DNA from: Nitrospirota bacterium
GTDB lineage: Bacteria; Nitrospirota; Nitrospiria; Nitrospirales; UBA8639
Reading direction: 5' to 3'
Assembly: GCA_003696975.1 (NCBI GenBank)
Contig: RFGT01000017.1
Span: forward strand, 1 to 33,611
DNA: 33,611 nucleotides
Of the stretch, positions 1 through 10,545 are shown piece after piece. The notes below the pieces were generated by a model that ran no database searches, was not told the origin of the DNA, and saw nothing but the letters and a program-made list of their open reading frames with translations. The position numbers and the translations under genes were made by a program. Position 1 is the first letter of the stretch; every line of letters begins with the position of its first letter.

Positions 1-752
1 ACAGTGAGGAGCTTGCTGAAGTGGGCGAGCTTTTTCGTCAGGGGAGTGGTGATCTCTGGCGCGTGTCCGACCAGTTGATGAATCCGGCCAAGTTCCGTTG
101 CGGCTCCGGTGGTCACGACGATCCCCAAGCCCCGTCCGCGAATCACCAGCGTGCCGGAGTAGGCCATATTGAGCCGATCGGCCATGAGCGTGTCTTGCGG
201 TAGGATATGATCCACCTTGGAGACGGCAACGGATTCGCCCGTAAGTGCCGATTCATCGATTTGAAGGTCGCGGACGGAGACAAGGCGGAGATCGGCTGGG
301 ACCTTATCGCCGGACTCCAAAAACACGACGTCGCCGGGGACCAGTTCGGCGGATGAGATGCGGTGTTTTTGCCCATCTCGCAAGACCGTGACCTCGGTTT
401 TTACCAGGGTGGTCAGGGCCTGCAAGGCTTGCTCCGCACGGTATTCTTGAATGAAACCCACAATGGCGTTGACCAACACCACGCCAAAAATCACGCTGGA
501 GTCAATCCATTCTCCAAGCCACGCCGTCGTCAGGCCTGCCGCGAGCAGAATATAAATGAGGGGATGATGAAACTGGAGCAGGAACTGCATCAGCGGGCCG
601 TGTCGGCGCATCAGGGGAAGCACATTGGGGCCGAATCGCTTGAGTCGTTGAGCCGCCTCTTTCTTCGTCAGGCCGCGTGAGAGATCTGTCTCCAGCAAAA
701 GCAGGATCTCATGAGCCGGCAGATGATGGGTGTCTTGGGTAATCATGGCCAT
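1..752 (-). CDS. Cation-transporting P-type ATPase, N-terminal part (runs off the left edge)
   Basis: Minus-strand reading from ATG at 752: MAMITQDTHHLPAHEILLLLETDLSRGLTKKEAAQRFKRFGPNVLP...GDVVFLESGDKVPADLRLV...IDESALTGESVAV; cation-ATPase N domain plus the E1-E2 TGES motif. Absent from the ORF track because it is open at the edge. Confidence 0.9.
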   Translation of the reverse strand, partial: MAMITQDTHHLPAHEILLLLETDLSRGLTKKEAAQRLKRFGPNVLPLMRRHGPLMQFLLQFHHPLIYILLAAGLTTAWLGEWIDSSVIFGVVLVNAIVGFIQEYRAEQALQALTTLVKTEVTVLRDGQKHRISSAELVPGDVVFLESGDKVPADLRLVSVRDLQIDESALTGESVAVSKVDHILPQDTLMADRLNMAYSGTLVIRGRGLGIVVTTGAATELGRIHQLVGHAPEITTPLTKKLAHFSKLLT

Positions 753-898
753 AGCTGACTGCTCCTCAGCGATTTCTCATGAAGGTTCTACTAAATCCTA
801 CACATGTCGAACAGTTCTCGGGTTGACCGCAGATGGATCATTGCGCCTATTGCCGTGAAGTGGTGTGTCATGCGGCTGACAAGGTTAGAGACTGGTGA

Positions 899-2323
899 TT
901 ACGGTGCCATGAATGTGTGGGTTGTCGTCTGCAACAGCTCGCCTTTCCTTCCATAGATCTCCACGGTTATTCCGGTTGGATTGACTCGCAGTCTGGTGAA
1001 ATTGTCCGTGGCAATAAGGGAGCTGACATGGGTCAGCGTATAATCCCGAGGTTCAATACAGGCCAATTGTCCGGATAGATTGAACCAACTGGGTTTGGGA
1101 TGCCGGTAGGGCCAGAAAAACGGGGAAGAGATGATGGAAATAACCTGAAACGCCGGCATGCTTGGGCTCATCAATTCTGCGGAGAGGGAGCAATGCACAT
1201 CCCCGGAAAGAAAGACAACCCTGTTGATGTTCTGGTCGCGGATGTAATCAAGTAGCTCCGTGCGTTGGGTGAGGAATCCGCTCCATTTATCAAGGGTTTC
1301 AATGGTATGATCGGGAAAAAGCGGAACAGGAGAGACCACGAGCTTGACGCGACCCGATCCATTGGCCAGCCAGGTTTTGAGAGCCTGCAATTGTTCCGGA
1401 CTTACGAGATTTCGTGCGTGAGTAGGTTCGAGTATCCGCTCAGTCCGCGTATCCATCATAAAGATATCACAGCATCCATCCTGAAAGGTGTACCACAGTT
1501 TCGTTGGGATGCCTTCAAGCTTACCCTGTGCGTTGGCGGAAAATAACGGATTCCCCGCCATTTGATAGGTCAGATACGCATGCATCGCCGCGGGAAATTT
1601 GACCAGCCAATCTTTGTGGTGGGCATGCGCCGGCCAATCGTTTTCAACCTCATGATCATCCAAGGTCATGTAGGTGGGAACCCGACTCATGAGGTCACGA
1701 ATCCAGGGTTGTGAGAACACGACGCGATAGCGAGCATTGAACTCCTCTAAGGTCTCATCCATTTTGATGGCGCCGAGATCATCAGCGTAAATCTGATCTC
1801 CAATCATTAGCAAGATATCAACTGGATCGTTGTCCTGAATTTGCCTGAGAATCGAGCGAAATGTTTTATCACCTCGGGTGTCATACCATGCCAGGCCGAA
1901 CAACGAGAGTAGATTTCGGCATGAACCAAAGACAATCGAGCGTGGAGCGGTCGCATCTACAGAAGCGGTTTTCACAGAACCCCAATTGGCCTGGGTCCAA
2001 TCGAATGGTCGGGTGCGATGCGAGATATCCCAAAAGTGGCGAGAGGACAGGAACCATCCCATCTGATATTCGTATTCACTTTCTGGGTGGAGCCCGGTAA
2101 AGATGGTCACTCCCGTCATGTCGAAGTTGGGATTCATCTGAAAGAACTGAGGAGGCCCATACCGGCCGTTTTGGGAGCGGAGTCGAGCAATGCCAATGCA
2201 GTATTTACTGGTTTGGGCGCGGCGGCCTGAACGAGGTGGCCAGTCTCCGCGGCCCCATAGCCGCACGCTTGTTCCATCCACGGTGCGAATGATGGGACCA
2301 ACGGTTAAGGATCGTACAATCAT
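899..2323 (-). CDS. PhoD-like alkaline phosphatase family metallophosphoesterase
   Basis: 474 aa; FGSCRNLL, MIGDQIYADD, LDDHEVENDW and LSGDVHCS motifs typical of PhoD-like phosphatases. Confidence 0.88.
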   Translation of the reverse strand: MIVRSLTVGPIIRTVDGTSVRLWGRGDWPPRSGRRAQTSKYCIGIARLRSQNGRYGPPQFFQMNPNFDMTGVTIFTGLHPESEYEYQMGWFLSSRHFWDISHRTRPFDWTQANWGSVKTASVDATAPRSIVFGSCRNLLSLFGLAWYDTRGDKTFRSILRQIQDNDPVDILLMIGDQIYADDLGAIKMDETLEEFNARYRVVFSQPWIRDLMSRVPTYMTLDDHEVENDWPAHAHHKDWLVKFPAAMHAYLTYQMAGNPLFSANAQGKLEGIPTKLWYTFQDGCCDIFMMDTRTERILEPTHARNLVSPEQLQALKTWLANGSGRVKLVVSPVPLFPDHTIETLDKWSGFLTQRTELLDYIRDQNINRVVFLSGDVHCSLSAELMSPSMPAFQVISIISSPFFWPYRHPKPSWFNLSGQLACIEPRDYTLTHVSSLIATDNFTRLRVNPTGITVEIYGRKGELLQTTTHTFMAP

Positions 2324-2350
2324 AAAGATGCCTCCTTGGAAGCCAGATTG

Positions 2351-3718
2351 TTATGAAACCGAATGGCCAAGCCAGAGGGGTTCTGAGGAAAAGAAGGGTT
2401 CTCCTTCGCCGGCGGCGAGTGCTCGCAGGGTGATACCGTGTAACGCTGCTTCCACAGCTTGGTCCCGGCGCAGAAGAAGCGTTGAGACCATATCCGAGGG
2501 TTCAGATGGGTGGCTAGGCACAGGAAATTCCTGATAATGCACCAACCCCAGAATTTCCAGCACGGTCACATGCTCGGGAGGTCGTCCGAGGGTGATGCCT
2601 TTTGGTTCCGCCGTGCGATAGATCAGGCCCTGTTCAAGAAAGAGGTCCAACAGATCTTCGACGATGGAAAGTGGCACGTGCAAGGTGCTTGCAAGTTCGG
2701 ATGGATCAAAAGGACGTTCTCCACTCAAATATCGCTTGGTGATCTGAACCAGCAAAGCCAGGGCCAAGCGTTCCCTAAAGGCAGGGGTCTTATGCTTCCA
2801 CCGAAACTGGGTGAGGTAGGCCATGGGATGTTGGTGATAATACGCCACTTGGGCACCCAGAAGGACAATGAGCCATCCCACGTAGAGCCAGATGATAAAC
2901 AGAATGAGAATGGCAAAACTGGAATAGACGGCACTATAGCGGACAGATCCACTGACAAACGTCGCAAAGACCACCCCGGCGAGATGCCACAAGATACCCG
3001 CGGTAACTCCTCCGACCAGAGCTGGGACAAGACGCACCTGGGTATGAGGCATGCATTTGTACAAGAACGTGAACAATCCACAGATGAAGAGAAACGGGGT
3101 GAGGTGCGAGACAAATACCACAGCCGCCCCGAGGGGTTCGATCTGTAACACCGTCTGCACGAGCCAGTGACTTTGTGCGGAGGCTGTGAGGGCGAATGCG
3201 GTGAAGATCAGCACCGGCCCCACGAGTATCACGCTCAGATAGTCGGTAAACTTGCGAATCAGCGGGCGACTTTCTCGAACGCGCCAGATACTGTTGAGCG
3301 CTTCTTCAATCTTGTCGATCAAGGAGAAGGTTGTATAGAACAATCCCAGCAGACCCACCGCGCCCAATGCTCCAACTCGCAGATTGTTGACAAACTGAAT
3401 GATTCGGTTTGTAATCTCTGTGCCCTTGGGCCCCAATGGATCAAGAGCTTGAGCCAAGAAAGGCTCGATGTGCTGGTGAACTCCAAATGCTTTAAGAACG
3501 GAAACCGTTACGGCCAAAAAGGGCACAAGGGAGAGCAGAGTCGTGGAGACCAGGCTAGTAGCCCGCATGCTGAGCGCGTCTTCGCGAAAATCGGAAACGG
3601 CCACCACGATGAACCGGCAAGCTCGGATGCCAAAGGCCTTCCACCAGGGGAGGGTTGAAAGGTCGTAAGCCCACACATCGCGCTCAAAGAAGTGGCTAAT
3701 GCGGGAAAAAAGTTGCAT
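2351..3718 (-). CDS. YihY/virulence factor BrkB family membrane protein
   Basis: Multi-TM protein with ALSMRATSLVSTTLLSLVPFLAVTVSVLKAFG and the WRVRESRPLIRKFTDYLSVILVGP region typical of YihY/BrkB, plus a C-terminal cytoplasmic extension. Start at 3718 (MQLFSR) preferred over 3742. Confidence 0.88.
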   Translation of the reverse strand: MQLFSRISHFFERDVWAYDLSTLPWWKAFGIRACRFIVVAVSDFREDALSMRATSLVSTTLLSLVPFLAVTVSVLKAFGVHQHIEPFLAQALDPLGPKGTEITNRIIQFVNNLRVGALGAVGLLGLFYTTFSLIDKIEEALNSIWRVRESRPLIRKFTDYLSVILVGPVLIFTAFALTASAQSHWLVQTVLQIEPLGAAVVFVSHLTPFLFICGLFTFLYKCMPHTQVRLVPALVGGVTAGILWHLAGVVFATFVSGSVRYSAVYSSFAILILFIIWLYVGWLIVLLGAQVAYYHQHPMAYLTQFRWKHKTPAFRERLALALLVQITKRYLSGERPFDPSELASTLHVPLSIVEDLLDLFLEQGLIYRTAEPKGITLGRPPEHVTVLEILGLVHYQEFPVPSHPSEPSDMVSTLLLRRDQAVEAALHGITLRALAAGEGEPFFSSEPLWLGHSVS

Positions 3719-3858
3719 ACTCTTTCTAGCAGGTCTTTCCAAATGCCACTGGCGCCGATCATGCCGACATTTACGTAGACTACCTTATGTCAGCAAGAAT
3801 GTCCAGCATACGTGAAAGGAAAGAGCGTTTGCACTGAAAGTCGACAAAGGAGACTCTC

Positions 3859-4494
3859 GTGGCTTTGATGCGGCAAAAAGTCTGGTGGGGTGCCCTGGTG
3901 ATAAGGATCATGTTGGGATGCCTCATCGTGTGGGGGGTATTGGGGTGTGGGGAACACCCGAGTCGATGGGAGCAGTCGATGCAGTTGTCTCGGGAGGCCA
4001 TTGAGCAGGGAAACTACCAACAGGCCGAATCGCTCCTGCTCACGGCTCTTGAGGAGGCCAAGCAATGGGGGGATCGTGATGTTCGGCTGGCAACCACGCT
4101 TCACCAGCTTGGAGAGCTTTATCGATTACAGGGGAAGTTCGACAAAGCAGAGCTGTTCTTTTGGCGAGCACTGCCGGTGTGGGTTGCCTCAGTGGGCCCC
4201 TATCATCTCAAGATGGTGGAAAGTATGACCCAACTTGCGCAACTTTTCCAAGATCAACAGCAATACGACAAAGCCGAACCGCTTCTCCAGCAAGCGCTGG
4301 TCTTTTGCGAACGGCTTTTTGGAACGTCTGACCCCAGGCTCCTCCCGGCATTGGAGAAGTATGCGGCTCTGTTGCACGTGATGCATCGCCAGCGTGATGC
4401 CCAAGCGGTGGAACGCCGAATGCAGGCCATTCGTGACCAAGGGCAACTCTCCTCGACGACACACAAATCGCGGATCAGCAAACAAGGTGTCTGA
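3859..4494 (+). CDS. TPR-repeat lipoprotein
   Basis: Signal peptide with lipobox (GVLGCGEHP) and several TPR-like helices (AIEQGNYQQAESLLLTALEEAK, GKFDKAELFFWRAL, QQYDKAEPLLQQAL). Confidence 0.75.
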   Translation: MALMRQKVWWGALVIRIMLGCLIVWGVLGCGEHPSRWEQSMQLSREAIEQGNYQQAESLLLTALEEAKQWGDRDVRLATTLHQLGELYRLQGKFDKAELFFWRALPVWVASVGPYHLKMVESMTQLAQLFQDQQQYDKAEPLLQQALVFCERLFGTSDPRLLPALEKYAALLHVMHRQRDAQAVERRMQAIRDQGQLSSTTHKSRISKQGV

Positions 4495-4515
4495 ATCCGT
4501 GACGGAGCCTTGCCT

Positions 4516-5520
4516 CTACAGACAGGCCGTCTCCTGTTGGGGTTGCGAATGACCAGCCTCCTGTGCCCGCTCCAAGAGGTGATGGGCATGTGCGAGATTA
4601 GAATTGGCCTTTTCATAGAATGTGGGCTCGAGTTCAATGGCTTTCTGAAAACAGGAAACTGCCCGTTGAACTTCTCCTGCCTCCAGCAAAGTTACCCCCA
4701 CATTATTGAACGCTTTCGCAAGATTTGTTCCACGTCTGAAGGCATCAAAGGCTTCCGAGAAGCGCCCCAATTTTGACAAGGCTAATCCCAAGTTGTTGGC
4801 AACCTTGGGAGAAGTGGCTCCGGCTTGAAGCGCGCGGTGAAAGGCATTCACGGCTTCACGATATTGCCCATTCAAGTAATACGCCATGCCGAGATTATTC
4901 AGCACCGTGGGCTCCGCGGGTTTGATCGCCAGAGCGGCCTGATATGATTTGATGGCCGAAAGATGGAGGTGCCGGCGATCAGCCAGAATGCCTAAGTAAT
5001 TGTGAGCCATCCACAACTGGGGGTCGCGTTCAAGTGCGCGGTGGAATTCTTCAGCCGCTTCTTGTTCCTTATCCATCTGGAGCAAGGCTTCCCCCCGCCC
5101 AATATATGCCATGGCAAAGGTTGGATCCTCATCCAGCACCTGACCCAGTTGAATGTAGGCTTCCTCGGGAAACCCTTTTTCCAGCAACAACATGCCGTAT
5201 TTGTACCGAGTCGTTGTCCTAGCGGGTTCCAGCTTGAGGGCCTGTTCATATTGGGTGATGGCCATGGGGAGATTATCTTGGCTGACGTACGTGTCCCCGA
5301 GTTTGTCGAGCTCCTCTGCCGTCATCTCCGGCAATTTTTTGAGTGTGTCGTCTTGGGGAGCAATGCCAGCTTTCTGATGCTCGATAATAGGCTGATAATG
5401 TTCTTGTACAGTCAGAAATGGAACTGAGACGGTTTTTTTTGTGGTGGTTTCCGTGGCACACCCCATGAGCGCTGCACTGAGAAACCCAGCTAGCATAAAG
5501 CAATTGAATCTCATATCCAT
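4516..5520 (-). CDS. tadD: Tad pilus TPR lipoprotein TadD
   Basis: Lipobox AALMGCATET, many TPRs, last gene of the tad locus. Start at 5520 supported by an AAGGAG-type SD. Confidence 0.82.
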   Translation of the reverse strand: MDMRFNCFMLAGFLSAALMGCATETTTKKTVSVPFLTVQEHYQPIIEHQKAGIAPQDDTLKKLPEMTAEELDKLGDTYVSQDNLPMAITQYEQALKLEPARTTTRYKYGMLLLEKGFPEEAYIQLGQVLDEDPTFAMAYIGRGEALLQMDKEQEAAEEFHRALERDPQLWMAHNYLGILADRRHLHLSAIKSYQAALAIKPAEPTVLNNLGMAYYLNGQYREAVNAFHRALQAGATSPKVANNLGLALSKLGRFSEAFDAFRRGTNLAKAFNNVGVTLLEAGEVQRAVSCFQKAIELEPTFYEKANSNLAHAHHLLERAQEAGHSQPQQETACL

Positions 5521-5565
5521 GATGTCACTCCTTGTCCATTCGCATGTCGATTCTAAAAAATCCAC

Positions 5566-6516
5566 CTACTGGCTAAACATGGGAAAGATATCTCGCATTA
5601 GTTTGATGATCCCAGGACCCATGATGACGATGAGTAAGCTGGGGAAAATAAACAAGATCAGCGGAAACATGAGCTTCACGGGCAACTTGGCCGCTAGTTC
5701 CTCGGCTTTGAGGCGGCGATTGAGCCGCATCGAGTCGGAGTGCACACGAAGGGCTTGGGCAATGCTTGTTCCGAACCGGTCGGTTTGAATGAGCAAGGCG
5801 ATGAGACTTCGAATGTCCTCCAATTCAGTTCGTTCTCCGAGGTTGCGCAGGGCTTGTTCACGGGTGAATCCAGCTCGAAGCTCGAGACTTACGAGTTGAA
5901 ACTCTTCAGCCAGCTCTGGGTGGCCAAGTTTGATCTCTTCACCTACTCGCGCAATGGCTTGATCGAGCCCCAGTCCCGCCTCCACGCAAACCACCATTAA
6001 ATCCAACGCGTCGGGAAACCCTTTGATGAGCTTCTCCTTCCGATGGGTTATGGCCCAACTCAACCAGAATTGGGGGGCATAAAATCCGGCCAATGCACAG
6101 GCGAGTCCGGTTAAAGGGATCCAATTAGCCGGAAGGGTTCTCAGATACTCCGCTCCAAACACAAAGAACAGTCCCACCATGCACAACGCCAAGAAGAGTT
6201 TCGTACCGAGGAAGATAATCGGGGCTTGTGCTCCTCGATACCCTGCGGTGATCAGAGCGCGTCGCAGGCGCGACGTTTCGGTTTGGTCTTTGGGTTTGGT
6301 GGCTTGGCCGAGTCGCTCCAGGATCTTTAAAAACACTGTGTTGAGATATGCAATCCCCTTTTCAGTCTGGGTGACTTCTACGGTCGGACTCTTTCCACGG
6401 ATACGTTCGCCCCATGCCCGTACGCGCTGCCTGGATCCCATCAGCGAGTAGGCCCACAGCATGAAGAACAGGGTCACAGCAAATACCATCAGACTGATCA
6501 GCAGTGCGTGATCCAT
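5566..6516 (-). CDS. tadC: Type II secretion system F domain protein TadC
   Basis: T2SSF region (GFPDALDLMVVCVEAGLGLDQAIARVGEEI...LELRAGFTREQALRNLGERT) with C-terminal TMs. Start at 6516 (MDHALLISL) avoids the long overlap with tadB seen for the 6561 start. Confidence 0.9.
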   Translation of the reverse strand: MDHALLISLMVFAVTLFFMLWAYSLMGSRQRVRAWGERIRGKSPTVEVTQTEKGIAYLNTVFLKILERLGQATKPKDQTETSRLRRALITAGYRGAQAPIIFLGTKLFLALCMVGLFFVFGAEYLRTLPANWIPLTGLACALAGFYAPQFWLSWAITHRKEKLIKGFPDALDLMVVCVEAGLGLDQAIARVGEEIKLGHPELAEEFQLVSLELRAGFTREQALRNLGERTELEDIRSLIALLIQTDRFGTSIAQALRVHSDSMRLNRRLKAEELAAKLPVKLMFPLILFIFPSLLIVIMGPGIIKLMRDIFPMFSQ

Positions 6517-6526
6517 CACTTGGCTC

Positions 6527-7501
6527 CTAGACCTGAATCGCCACCATCTTCTTGGTGACAACCGCCCCGATGCTCATCATCGTGCCTCCGACAATTAACA
6601 TGGTTCGGCCGAGTGGATCCTCAATGAGAAGTCCCATGTACGAGGGATTGAGATGCCACAAGAGTGCGCCAATGCCAAACGGAAGCAAAAACAAGACAAT
6701 CGCCGACAGTCGACCTTCCGCCGAAAGGGCTTTCACCCGACCCAACAATTCAAACCGCTGCCGAATCAGCCGACTGATTGATTCGAGAATTTCGGCGAGA
6801 TTCCCGCCGGTCTCTCGTTGAACAATGAGCGAGGTAATAAAAAAACGCAGGTCGACACATTCAATACGGGTCGAGAGGTTTCTTAAGGCTTCCGCGACGT
6901 CGATGCCAAAGGAGATCTCCTCGACAACCCTGTTGAACTCCGGGCCGATTGGCTCAGGGAATTCATCCCCGACCATCTTCATGCCCACGGTAAAAGCATG
7001 GCCCGCGCGCAGCGCCCGCGATACCAGATCCAAAGCGTCGGGTAGTTGACGATGAAACTCCTGAAGCCGCCGCGTTCGCTTTCGATACATATAAAGAAAA
7101 GGCAGCAAGCCCGCGCCGACTGCATACAGGAGCATGATCAGCGGGGCACTTTGGTTCATGATGGCAACCATCAAACCAGTGACTGCGAGAACGCCGGACA
7201 ACAGCAAAAAAACACCAAGGGGCATGGTGCTGTTGGCTTGCTGAAGCAGGTGCTCAATGGAAGCAAGACGGGGGATTCTGGAAAGCACGGCATCCATCCA
7301 GGGAATGCCGCTTGTGGCTCGCTTGCGCAAGATCTCGACACGTTCGGCGGGATTCCGGTGACGGGTGGGTTGAACGGTTCCTCGCAGACGCCGCTTGAGT
7401 TTCTTGGTGCGCGGGTTGAGAAACGCATGATAGGCATAGAAGCCCCCCTCGATAAGCAAGACCACAGTGAGAAACATGCCGAGGCTGATGAGAATAGTCA
7501 T
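6527..7501 (-). CDS. tadB: Type II secretion system F domain protein TadB
   Basis: QLPDALDLVSRALRAGHAFTVGMKMVGDEF...RRQTGGNLAEILE-type T2SSF signature, next to tadC. Confidence 0.9.
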   Translation of the reverse strand: MTILISLGMFLTVVLLIEGGFYAYHAFLNPRTKKLKRRLRGTVQPTRHRNPAERVEILRKRATSGIPWMDAVLSRIPRLASIEHLLQQANSTMPLGVFLLLSGVLAVTGLMVAIMNQSAPLIMLLYAVGAGLLPFLYMYRKRTRRLQEFHRQLPDALDLVSRALRAGHAFTVGMKMVGDEFPEPIGPEFNRVVEEISFGIDVAEALRNLSTRIECVDLRFFITSLIVQRETGGNLAEILESISRLIRQRFELLGRVKALSAEGRLSAIVLFLLPFGIGALLWHLNPSYMGLLIEDPLGRTMLIVGGTMMSIGAVVTKKMVAIQV

Positions 7502-7534
7502 GATGGATCCGCCGGTTCTCTCGTCACGCTTGGC

Positions 7535-8884
7535 CTACACTTCATAAACCTTATCGGGGTCAAAAAGGTCTGGGGAAAGATCAATCCCCAAGGCTCGGAA
7601 TTTATCAGCGAACTTGGGCCGAACTCCTGTGGCGTAAAATCGGCCCTTGACCTTTCGGTCTGGCGTGAGACCGGTTTGTTCAAAAGTAAAAATTTCTTGC
7701 AGCGTAATGATTTCTCCTTCCATCCCGGTAATTTCTTGTAAGCTTGTCAGTTTACGCGATCCGTCAGAGAGTCGGGTCATTTGAATGATCACATCAATGG
7801 CGGAGCTAATATAATGTCGAAGGCCTTTGGTGCTGATATTCAATCCCGCTAACGCTACAAGAGTTTCGACTCGAGTTAAGGCATCGCGGGGTGAGTTGGC
7901 GTGGATCGTAGTCAGCGAGCCGTCATGTCCGGTGTTCATGGCTTGCAACATATCCAAGGTTTCCGGACCTCGGACCTCACCCATGACGATGCGATCCGGC
8001 CGCATCCGCAGGCAGTTTTTCACCAGATCTCGCTGGGTGATCTCTCCCTTGCCTTCCACGTTGGCCGGTCTGGTCTCGAGCCGCACCACATGTTCCTGCC
8101 GGAGCTGCAGCTCCGCAGCATCCTCGATGGTGATGATGCGTTCGTCATTGGGAATAAATCCTGACAAGATATTGAGAATGGTCGTTTTTCCACATCCCGT
8201 TCCCCCGGCGATCAAGACATTCAGCCGAGCCTTCACAATGCCTTCGAGCAATTCCGCAATCTCTGGAGTCAAGGATCGCTTCTCGATCAAATCCTCAATT
8301 TGGAGTTTGTCCTTGCTGAATTTCCGGATGGAGATGGCTGAACCATCAAGCGCCAGAGGTGGAATGATGGCATTCACACGTGAGCCATCAGCCAGACGGC
8401 AATCACACATGGGGGTGGATTCGTCGATCCGACGTCCCACCGCCGAAACGATCTTTTCGATCACTTTCCGCAAGTGGGCTTCGTCGCGAAATCGGATATT
8501 GGTGAGCTCTAATTTGCCCCCACGTTCAACATAGACCTGATCGGCACGGTTTACCAAGATATCATTGACGGTAGGATCTTGGAGGAGAGGCTCCAAAGGG
8601 CCGAGACCGAGGACCTCATTCTGAATATCGGTGATGAGCTGTTCGCGCTCTCGAACATTGAGGGGGGCGGCTTCTTGTTCCAGAAGGTGCTCGACCAGAT
8701 TGCTCAGCTCGACCTTCAGCAGTTCCGGATTCAGTTTTGACACAACCGACAAATCGAGAGACTCGATGACTTGCCGGTGCAAGCGATGCTTTAAGTCATT
8801 GAAATCGGTGACGGCAACGCCAACTTCATCCCAATTTGGATTAAACATGGTCCATTGCTGCCTGTGAATGGGTGTTGTGATCAT
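7535..8884 (-). CDS. cpaF: Tad secretion ATPase CpaF/TadA
   Basis: Walker [75 protein letters not shown]. Alternative start [10 protein letters not shown] at 8848. Confidence 0.96.
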   Translation of the reverse strand: MITTPIHRQQWTMFNPNWDEVGVAVTDFNDLKHRLHRQVIESLDLSVVSKLNPELLKVELSNLVEHLLEQEAAPLNVREREQLITDIQNEVLGLGPLEPLLQDPTVNDILVNRADQVYVERGGKLELTNIRFRDEAHLRKVIEKIVSAVGRRIDESTPMCDCRLADGSRVNAIIPPLALDGSAISIRKFSKDKLQIEDLIEKRSLTPEIAELLEGIVKARLNVLIAGGTGCGKTTILNILSGFIPNDERIITIEDAAELQLRQEHVVRLETRPANVEGKGEITQRDLVKNCLRMRPDRIVMGEVRGPETLDMLQAMNTGHDGSLTTIHANSPRDALTRVETLVALAGLNISTKGLRHYISSAIDVIIQMTRLSDGSRKLTSLQEITGMEGEIITLQEIFTFEQTGLTPDRKVKGRFYATGVRPKFADKFRALGIDLSPDLFDPDKVYEV

Positions 8885-8893
8885 GAGTGGTTG

Positions 8894-10165
8894 TTACGAC
8901 GCCTTGGCTCGTGCAAGTGCCGTGTGACCGGTCATGATCTCTCGAACCCGACCGAGCCATGAGGAACTGGTTTTGCGTGGTGTCGCGGGGGCAAGAACTG
9001 TCTCGGCCATCTCCTGAAACGCCTTGGCGATAGCGGTGCGAGGTGCTGCCGTGATGACGGGCGTGCCATTGTTGATCGCACTACTCACCGTGGGATAGTC
9101 ATTAGGAATCGTCTGGAACGTTTTGAATTTTAAGGCTTCCTCCGTTTCTCGCAGGATCTCTTTTTCTGCGGGTGCATACCGATTGATGACGACTTTAATT
9201 TTGTCAGGCTCACATCCCGAACCCTTCAGTAAATCGAGGACGCGTTTGGTCCGATGCACCACGGGTACAATCAACGTAGAAACCACAAAGACCGTGGTGG
9301 CGGTTTCCAAGACTTTCTTGGCCGTGATGTCTAACACATGCCCGCAGTCCACCACGATATAGTCGAACAGAGAATGAAGCAATTTCAGTGTAGCCTCCAC
9401 GCATTCCGGCGTGAGGCGCCCGGAGCTGAGATCGTCATAGCCGGACGGCAACACATGCAATCCTGAATCGTGTTGGGCGAGGATTCGCATGAGCAAGGCC
9501 GTATCGAGACGCGAGACATCCGACCCAATGTCCCGAAAACTCGTGGTTGTCTGTAAATCAAAAAACAACGAAAGATCGCCAGAATGTTGATTAACCTCAG
9601 CGAGAACCACAGTCTGGTCTTGCCTCGCTTGCTGAAGTGAGAGGGCGACATTGGCCGCGATCGTGGTGGTGCCCACTCCTCCTTTTCCCCCGAAAACCGC
9701 TAGAATCTCCCCCATCTTTTGCCGGGCGGGTTCATGGGTTGAGGCCTGACAGCGATCGAGAAACTTTGACAGTGCCTTTATGACCTCATGAGGCTGGATG
9801 GGTTGCGGAAAGAACTCCTTCACTCCGGCCCGAAGTGCTTCTAGGAGAATGGAAGGATCCATATGAGATGCAGTGAGGAAAATTTCTCGCTGGTCTTCTT
9901 TGTTTCGCAGGATCGTGTGGATAAAGGAAAATGTCTGCGCAGGATCTTCGTCCAGCTCAAGGATGAGAAGCTTGGGCGCCTCTGCGTCTTGGGGAGATTT
10001 GAGGTAGAGTCCGCGCTGAGTGCGAATCGCCTCCTCAAAGACCTGCCGTGCTGATTCGGTTCTTACAGCGAGTTCAATCCCGATGCTTCCGTGGGATCGG
10101 CGAGAGGGCCGTGCCTGGTCCTTGTCCCCTTTCAATCGAACCGGTTTCCATTCTCGTTGGCTCAT
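8894..10165 (-). CDS. cpaE: Tad pilus assembly ATPase CpaE/TadZ (ParA/MinD-like with receiver-like N-terminus)
   Basis: Deviant Walker A AVFGGKGGVGTTTIAANVAL; receiver-like N-terminal domain; position in the tad locus. Confidence 0.92.
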   Translation of the reverse strand: MSQREWKPVRLKGDKDQARPSRRSHGSIGIELAVRTESARQVFEEAIRTQRGLYLKSPQDAEAPKLLILELDEDPAQTFSFIHTILRNKEDQREIFLTASHMDPSILLEALRAGVKEFFPQPIQPHEVIKALSKFLDRCQASTHEPARQKMGEILAVFGGKGGVGTTTIAANVALSLQQARQDQTVVLAEVNQHSGDLSLFFDLQTTTSFRDIGSDVSRLDTALLMRILAQHDSGLHVLPSGYDDLSSGRLTPECVEATLKLLHSLFDYIVVDCGHVLDITAKKVLETATTVFVVSTLIVPVVHRTKRVLDLLKGSGCEPDKIKVVINRYAPAEKEILRETEEALKFKTFQTIPNDYPTVSSAINNGTPVITAAPRTAIAKAFQEMAETVLAPATPRKTSSSWLGRVREIMTGHTALARAKAS

Positions 10166-10527
10166 GGCTTCCCTCCTCTCCTATTCGGGGTAGCAGTATA
10201 GGGAGGTTGTGTAAAGAATCCGCGATAGCGCGTGAATGCCTGATGGGCGGCTTGGCCATCTAGTGTTGTCACAGGGTCGAGGCTCACCTTTGCGTTGGGG
10301 TTCAAAATTTGGCGGTCTCGTGCAAGGCGGAACGAGTCGCCAAAATCTTCGGCGAGCACGGTTGGTCGCGTTGCATGCGGCCAAAGAATTTGATCGCTTT
10401 TATCCATGGCAATGGGGCGCTGCCATTCGTGGGGTGACATGATAGGCCACACCGTGCATCCACTCAGCACCATAATTAATGCCCCACTCACCGTCTGGAA
10501 GATTCTCTTATATGACATGTCTCGCAT
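10162..10527 (-). CDS. Small lipoprotein at the CpaD position of the tad locus
   Basis: Lipobox MVLSGCTVWP; EDFGDSFRLARDRQILNPNAKVSLDPVTTLDGQAAHQAFTRYRG resembles the C-terminal part of CpaD-like proteins. ATGA overlap with cpaE. Confidence 0.72.
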   Translation of the reverse strand: MRDMSYKRIFQTVSGALIMVLSGCTVWPIMSPHEWQRPIAMDKSDQILWPHATRPTVLAEDFGDSFRLARDRQILNPNAKVSLDPVTTLDGQAAHQAFTRYRGFFTQPPYTATPNRRGGKP

Positions 10528-10545
10528 GAGATTTCCTCACGTCGT

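Noticed and set aside
2510-3148. 212-aa plus-strand ORF antisense to the YihY/BrkB gene
   Set aside because: Shadow ORF with low-complexity composition; the minus strand has a clear protein family.
7827-8534. 235-aa plus-strand ORF antisense to cpaF
   Set aside because: Antisense to a highly conserved ATPase; Ser/Arg-rich shadow frame with no family features.
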